Source: Astrothelium macrocarpum
Taxonomy: Eukaryota; Ascomycota; Dothideomycetes; Trypetheliales; Trypetheliaceae
Direction of reading: 5' to 3'
Length of the DNA stretch: 64,000 bases
Assembly (NCBI GenBank): GCA_021030915.1
Contig: JAGEMR010000043.1
Location: forward strand, 1 to 64,000
Part shown: one piece after another, positions 59,041 through 64,000 of the stretch
Position numbering within the stretch: position 1 is the stretch's first letter
Layout of the letters: each line of letters opens with the position of its first letter
The notes under the pieces: model-generated
What the model saw: the letters and a program-made list of their open reading frames with translations, nothing else
Told to the model about the DNA's origin: nothing
Databases searched by the model: none
Made by a program: the position numbers and the translations under genes

Positions 59041-59513
59041 TGTGCGGAAGTCGTTGTACAGCGTCTCAGCTTGTCTGGCGACTCTCTTGTGATTGGCGTA
59101 TCCGTACTCGTAGGGTCTGATTGGATATAAATGATTTGTAGACAGCGGACCATGTTAGGTATAGTCTGTTAAGAATCGTCATAATTCGACCTATCAGAAA
59201 GCAACCGGTCAGCCTCGTTCCGCCAGAAGGATGAAAATTGCCCACACAATGAACGGTTCTCACCATCATAAGCGCTAGCAACCCGAGCTGGCGACGTGCT
59301 GTGATACCGGCACTACAGTATAAGGTACATTGGGCTGGCCAAAAACCCCCCCTCTTCCCGCGCACCGTGCTTTCGCTACCTTACTCTTACCACTCTTTAG
59401 CGGCCCCAACTAGTCTTTGTCTAAATCAGCTACCTCGCAATAGTCTGCATTTTATTTTGGCTTTGTCCAAATTTAGCATTACATATTCGAATTCTCTGAT
59501 AGTCTTGCGTCCC
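59041..59513. other. Upstream region of the IFI6/IFI27-like gene
   Basis: The frame of the following gene is open upstream from 59301, but the first ATG in good context is at 59514. The sequence just before it is pyrimidine-rich, consistent with a promoter/5' UTR. Nothing else recognised. Confidence 0.4.
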
Positions 59514-59952
59514 ATGGCTTCCACGTGGTCTAGAGTTGTCTCCGCTAGACAAATCGTGGTAGATGCGACCCTCACAGGGGCAAAGAATAACCCAGTAATT
59601 GCTAGCACGATCGTAACTGGTGTGGCCGTTGTCGCGGCCCCAGTACTCGCTACTGCGCCGGCCGTAGGTGTTCTCAATTGCATTGGATTTGGAGCAGGTG
59701 GAATTACTGCTGGTTCGTATCTCATAATTCGTTCCTCTTAGCAACGACACTCATTTTGTTTGGATAGGAAGCACGGCGGCTGCATCACAAGCAGCAATCG
59801 GCAATGTAATCGCGCCAAGTTTTTTTGCAACTCTGACAAGTGCTGGAGCAGGAGGCTATGGTGTCGCTGCCATCAGCGGCGCAGCTCAGGTGGCTGGGGG
59901 TACAATGGCAGGGCTGGCCGGCGCTGCTGCCTGGCTGACAAAAAAGGCTTGA
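59514..59952 (+). CDS. IFI6/IFI27 (ISG12)-like small hydrophobic protein
   Basis: Predicted 127-aa protein from exons 59514-59712 and 59768-59952; the 55-bp intron runs GTTCGT...GGATAG and the joined length is 128 codons. A short polar N-terminus with basic residues (MASTWSRVVSARQ) precedes Gly/Ala/Val-rich hydrophobic helices. The core GFGAGGITAG-STAAASQAAIG, then FATLTSAGAGGYGVAAISGA, matches the interferon-alpha-inducible 6/27 domain. It ends in a short basic KKA tail. Animal members sit in mitochondrial or nuclear membranes and promote apoptosis or antiviral responses; fungal members are uncharacterised. The splice junction falls inside the conserved GxxxAGS stretch, which supports the model. 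Confidence 0.82.
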
Positions 59953-61620
59953 AGACTGAATACTACATGCAAGCGAGACAGGCGTAGAGAGTCCTCATGT
60001 CAAGGCATCTCGAGAAAAAGTCATGAGCGGAATGGATGGTGGCAGACCAGCCCATTTGACCTTGTGGCACTCAGAAGGCGCAGTTTGCGAATGAATCACA
60101 CGGGGAGAAACCGTCTTTGAATTTTTACTTTTCCTTCAGATTATGCTTTTGTAACGGAGTTCTTATCAGGCAGTATTTGCTATATATTCCATGATGATTA
60201 GGAACGGGAGGTGGCGATTTTTCCGAGCGCGAGCAGCCAAATTCTCAAACTTCTGTTCTCTCTGGGCCAATTTTCGCTCATGAGATTAGATTGCCCAGTG
60301 CAAAGGAAGCTCATCGTTGAGAGACTCTTAAAGCTCCTCACCCGATAAATGCTCTTCCAGCAATCCTGAAAGTGGGTTACAAGCTTGCAACTGGAGCAGT
60401 AATTTAGTGTGGTGAACGTTTGGGCAGCCTCGACGAGAAGCAAACCGCTTCATATCATCGCGGGACATTTTTGTCGGGTTCGAGATAATGGCATTCGCCT
60501 CCAACTTTGAATTCGCTTTTCTAGACGTTCGAAATAGTGCCATCATATTATCGCCGTGCTTGGTATCGACCTCTTGGCGTTTGTCCCTCGGTATTGTGGA
60601 TCTGCGGCTGCCCAGCCATAACCTTACTGTTCTAACTAAAAGATGGCCCAATGACGCGTCAGTAAGTAGCTGTCATGTTAACAAAAACTTGCCGTTTTTG
60701 TGCCTTGGACAGTAGGACTTTGGCTTTTCACCCCGCAGTAATGTTGCACAAAGTCATTCGCCCGCAGTAAGATAGTATTGCACAAATTCATTTACCCGCT
60801 TTGAGGAGAGTTGCATTGTTGTCTCTAAAGGGACCTGGAGCATTGTTTGGTTGTTGGACCGGCGCATTCTAACTTTGCCAGGGAGGCGTGTTAATCTCTG
60901 GCGATTAAAATGGTTTGCACTTCTTGGTAGTGTACAAGATAAAATGAAAAAGTATAGTCAAAGAATCGACGAGGCAGAAAGTTGGTGAAGAGCGAACAAG
61001 CGGTGCGAATTTCTTTTTTATCCCATATACTAGATGGGCCGGAAGTAAAGCCGCCGTGTTCCGACACTGCTGAGAGCTCTTTGAACAAGATCGGAATCAT
61101 GCTTTTCTGCATAAACTAAGGCCTCTACTGAGCAAGGAAGCTCTTCTCTCAAAAGTAGGTTATCGTCCTTATGAGAACCAAGGCCAAAAACTCATCCACT
61201 GACGAATCACATCTGTAACTTCTGCAGCCATAATTAATAGGCCAAAAAAGCACAAAGTATAGCAATGATATGACACAAAAATGTAATCAGCAGTGGAATC
61301 AGATCAATTCTGCTATTTGGAAAAACTGTCCGATGAATAACGAATATTTTTGTATCTTATCGTCATAAAGCGGAACGGTAAGTCTGTGTGACGAGGCACT
61401 CCTCGATATTTCACCTCTAATTAACATCAGAATAAAAATTAGAAATATTAAGCGTCCGAAATTAGAAAAGACACTCTTCACCCGCATAAAGCTGAGCGAT
61501 CGAATCGAACCATAGGTTCCTGGAAAGTGCGCAGCGCCAATAATGAGACCTAAACTCCATCCGTTTTGCATTCTAAACTAAACTTAGAATGTGCAACTGC
61601 TATCTCGCAGAAAACTTCAT
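59953..61620. other. Gene-poor region
   Basis: About 1.7 kb. Short frames on both strands (60328-60651, 60488-60715, 61299-61571) have no domain or consistent start. The word GCCCGCAGTAA or CCCCGCAGTAATGTTGCAC is partly repeated near 60735-60775. No RNA gene found. Confidence 0.4.
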
Positions 61621-64000
61621 TCACGCCTTTCGGAGCGATCGCTTCTTGCGTCGGAGATTACATGGTGGTGCAGCAGAAGAGCAAAACTTTTTCTGGCTCA
61701 CCCTGCCATGTTGAACAGTCCTCTGCGGAGTTTTCTGTTTCGGCGGAGTCTTTTCCGCCGAAGGATTGATTTCCTCTGGGTTCGAGTAGGAATATGGGTC
61801 GTACTGCTCGTCTTCCCGCTCTGTGGCGACAAACTCGGACGGGATAATGTCCGGCGCTGGTCCGTCGTAGACGAGGAAAGGAACGTCCTTATCCGAGGTG
61901 TTGAGATAGGGAATACCGATGCCTGTGTAGTTGATGGAGGCGGGTGGCGAGGCAGCAGGAGGGGCTTTGGCGGAGGGAGAGGTGGCGTTGCCAGGCGTGG
62001 CGAAACCTGTAGATCCTTGGACGCAGAGCGAAGGTGTTGTCCAGATGGCGTCGGCGGCATATGACCAGAGGTTGGTAAAGTTGTTGAACGTGTTTGGAGT
62101 TAGAAAGATTCTACAATCTGCCGCTTCATACTGCATGGCCAGTGGGACTGTTTCGTTTTTGCGAATCTGGGCACGTAGACTAATTCCACCATCATAGACG
62201 TAATAATCTATAGTCCGATTTGGAAGGCCAGTGGAGTTAGTTCCAATGATTTCGATGGCATTGTTTATGTCAGTGTCGAGTTCGGACACATCATAATATC
62301 GGGCCCCCCGACTACCAGAGGGTGTCTGCATCGGCCCATAACTCGGACGTCCACCAATCACTACATTGAATACTCCACCGTCATGGTGCATCATCTCCAT
62401 AAACAAAGAGCACGCCGATGCACAAGTAGCGTCAGAAAGCTGTGCACAATAGTCAGTATTATTACGAATCTATATCCGAGCATTGTAGCTTACCATTATA
62501 ATATCTTGTGCGTCATAAGGAGAGCCACCAACAAATGGAGACAATAGTACGGCAGGAGGGTCCTCTTCACCAAGTGACGAAAAGTCAAAGGCATAATTGG
62601 ATGTATTAAGCCGCTGAACCAGCGTTGAATTTTGGGTACCGTCAAAGGTTGGGCCGAAAAACTCATTCCAGGAAGAGAAATTGCTGTTAGTCTCTGCATT
62701 CAGTCTGATCGTTGCTATCCATTCGTCTGAAGAAGCATCAATGTAGTCTTCGCTGGTAGTGTCGAGACTGTCCCAAAATGGAGTAATTGTAGAGCCAATG
62801 ATATCTCCCAACAGTTGCGCACGCATGATGCTACCAGCATATGGTTCAATAGACGGGAAGAATTGTTTGAAAACACTGTAGGCCAACATCTCATCGCCAC
62901 CTGCATTCTGTTGAAGATCAACCACAACTTTTTGCAAGCCAGCCTCTTTGCTCTTTGTGAGGAACTGCTGGATAGCATTGGTGAAAGACTGGATAGCGTC
63001 ACCCTCCGCACTGAAAGTTGGGATACTGAGGACCGCCAAGGACTTATCGTGAATGAAGTATCCGGTTACAAAACCAGTGTCAGTCAAATCGGCCTGTGCG
63101 ATGTCTGGATTTTCCGGAAAGGCAGATGTGAGATCAATGTAAGAAGTGGGCGCCGGAGCAGAAGAGCTCGTTGTTGTGGAATTTGATGGAGGTGGAGGCT
63201 GATAAGATGCCGGGTAGAACCCGAGAACAAAGAAATTATAAAAATCACCGCCAGTCTCGAGTGGGCCGGTAGGGCCGGAATCGTAGTACACAGCAAGCCA
63301 TTCGTCATCAAGAGTGGAGCCATTTTCAAAGGTATAAGAGAATTTATCACCAGGATAGAAAGTGGCCGCGCCATCCCAGAGTCCAGCAGTGTTGAGAATA
63401 TCCTGGATAGGGTTGTCAAAGAGAAGATTCCAGTCAGCATTAGGCTCCAGCGTGCCCTGGGAATTAAGAGCGGCAAAACGCGACAGGTAATCGACGACAT
63501 CCGAACCATTGATTTGTGATATAGCAGAGGGCTGCCATGTCTCACTCGGGTCTTTCGTTTGGTTGAGTAACAAATCGTCTGTATGAGAAGATGTCTTGGT
63601 CAAATTCACGGTCAACATTTAGAAATCGTAATGACCTACTGGTCAAATAAACCTTAGGAAGCTCTAATCCATCAATGGAAACCGAAGTCAGACCGTTTTC
63701 ACTGCCGAAGCTAAAGGAAGACAAGAGACCAGCATCCAAACTGACGTGGTCGTCATTGGCAGAATAGAGAACGTTTTGAAGAGCAGCCTCAAACTGATAT
63801 TCATTTGCAAACCCTCCATTATCGATGGTGGTCTGAATCTCGTTCAAGCCAGCAATCAAGTCGACTGCCGGTTGCTGGTATCCAGCCGGGGGTTCCTTGA
63901 GATAATCTAGTGTTGCTTGGAATTGAAGAGTGTCGTTCCAGTACGTTATGAATCGAGTAGAAATAGCGGGAATGAAAGGCACCGTAGTCCAACAATTATA
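61621..64000 (-). CDS. CPAF-like peptidase S41 family protein (5' end beyond window)
   Basis: Partial gene, reading off the right edge without a start codon. Minus-strand exons within the window are 63640-64000, 62494-63578 and 61621-62439; introns are 61 and 54 bp. The N-terminal part matches the CPAF-like region of fungal S41 proteins (YWNDTLQFQATLDYLKEPP, YQQPAVDLIAGLNEIQ and ETWQPSAISQINGSDVVDYL). The protease core has VVVDLQQNAGGDEMLAYSVF and, after the last intron, SDATCASACSLFMEMMHHDG, the nucleophile region of tail-specific proteases. N-glycosylation sequons are frequent, consistent with secretion. The C-terminal tail is low-complexity and ends basic (NLRRKKRSLRKA). Its substrate is unknown. 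Confidence 0.87.

Noticed and set aside
1..64000. CRISPR arrays, bacterial operons or Shine-Dalgarno sites
   Set aside because: Genes have spliceosomal introns and fungal families; no evenly spaced direct-repeat arrays were seen.

Overview
The window looks like a piece of a filamentous ascomycete (Pezizomycotina) nuclear genome. The evidence is short GT-AG introns (46-150 bp) with CTAAC/CTGAC-like branch sites, Pezizomycotina-type gene families, and two extremely AT-rich islands whose transposons look destroyed by repeat-induced point mutation (RIP). I cannot name the genus; Leotiomycetes or Dothideomycetes are guesses only. All gene models are my own manual splicing from reading frame, splice sites and family knowledge, without RNA evidence.

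Layout. (1) 1-6834: AT-rich island of nested Fot/pogo-type elements with TIRs. (2) About 7.2-30.8 kb: ordinary gene space with a GT15 mannosyltransferase, a C2H2 regulator, an F-box-like protein, the CCR4-NOT subunit NOT3, D-aminoacyl-tRNA deacylase, a CYP40-type cyclophilin, a DUF7704 membrane protein, an F-box/WD40 protein, a mitochondrial AAA-type ATPase, a small hypothetical protein, an EXPERA-domain membrane protein and a BAHD/TRI101-like acyltransferase. (3) 31107-35147: a second AT-rich nested transposon island. (4) About 35.1-43.5 kb: gene-poor accessory DNA with a small membrane protein, a locus carrying five tandem repeats of about 104 bp, a SINE-like retroposon with a 15-bp target duplication, and a C2H2 gene whose first finger has lost a cysteine. 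(5) About 43.6-60 kb: an accessory cluster with a ten-exon Hsp70-like (HSPA12-type) gene, a divergent AIG1/GIMAP-like GTPase, a coiled-coil protein, a DUF6536 remnant, a 1,639-aa NO VEIN/sacsin-like ATPase ending in DUF3883, a collapsed duplicate of the Hsp70/coiled-coil pair, and an IFI6/IFI27-like protein. (6) 61621-64000: the 3' part of a CPAF-like S41 peptidase running off the window.

How the genes relate. The left gene block is housekeeping (mRNA decay, tRNA proofreading, protein folding, ubiquitin ligation, mitochondrial and membrane functions) with no obvious pathway clustering. The 43.6-60 kb cluster is the most unusual part. It gathers families that in animals, plants or bacteria are linked to innate immunity or stress (HSPA12-like chaperone, GIMAP-like GTPase, Bergerat ATPase plus PD-(D/E)XK-like DUF3883, IFI27-like membrane protein), and it shows duplication and decay. 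A fungal self/non-self or defence role is a hypothesis, not something the sequence proves.
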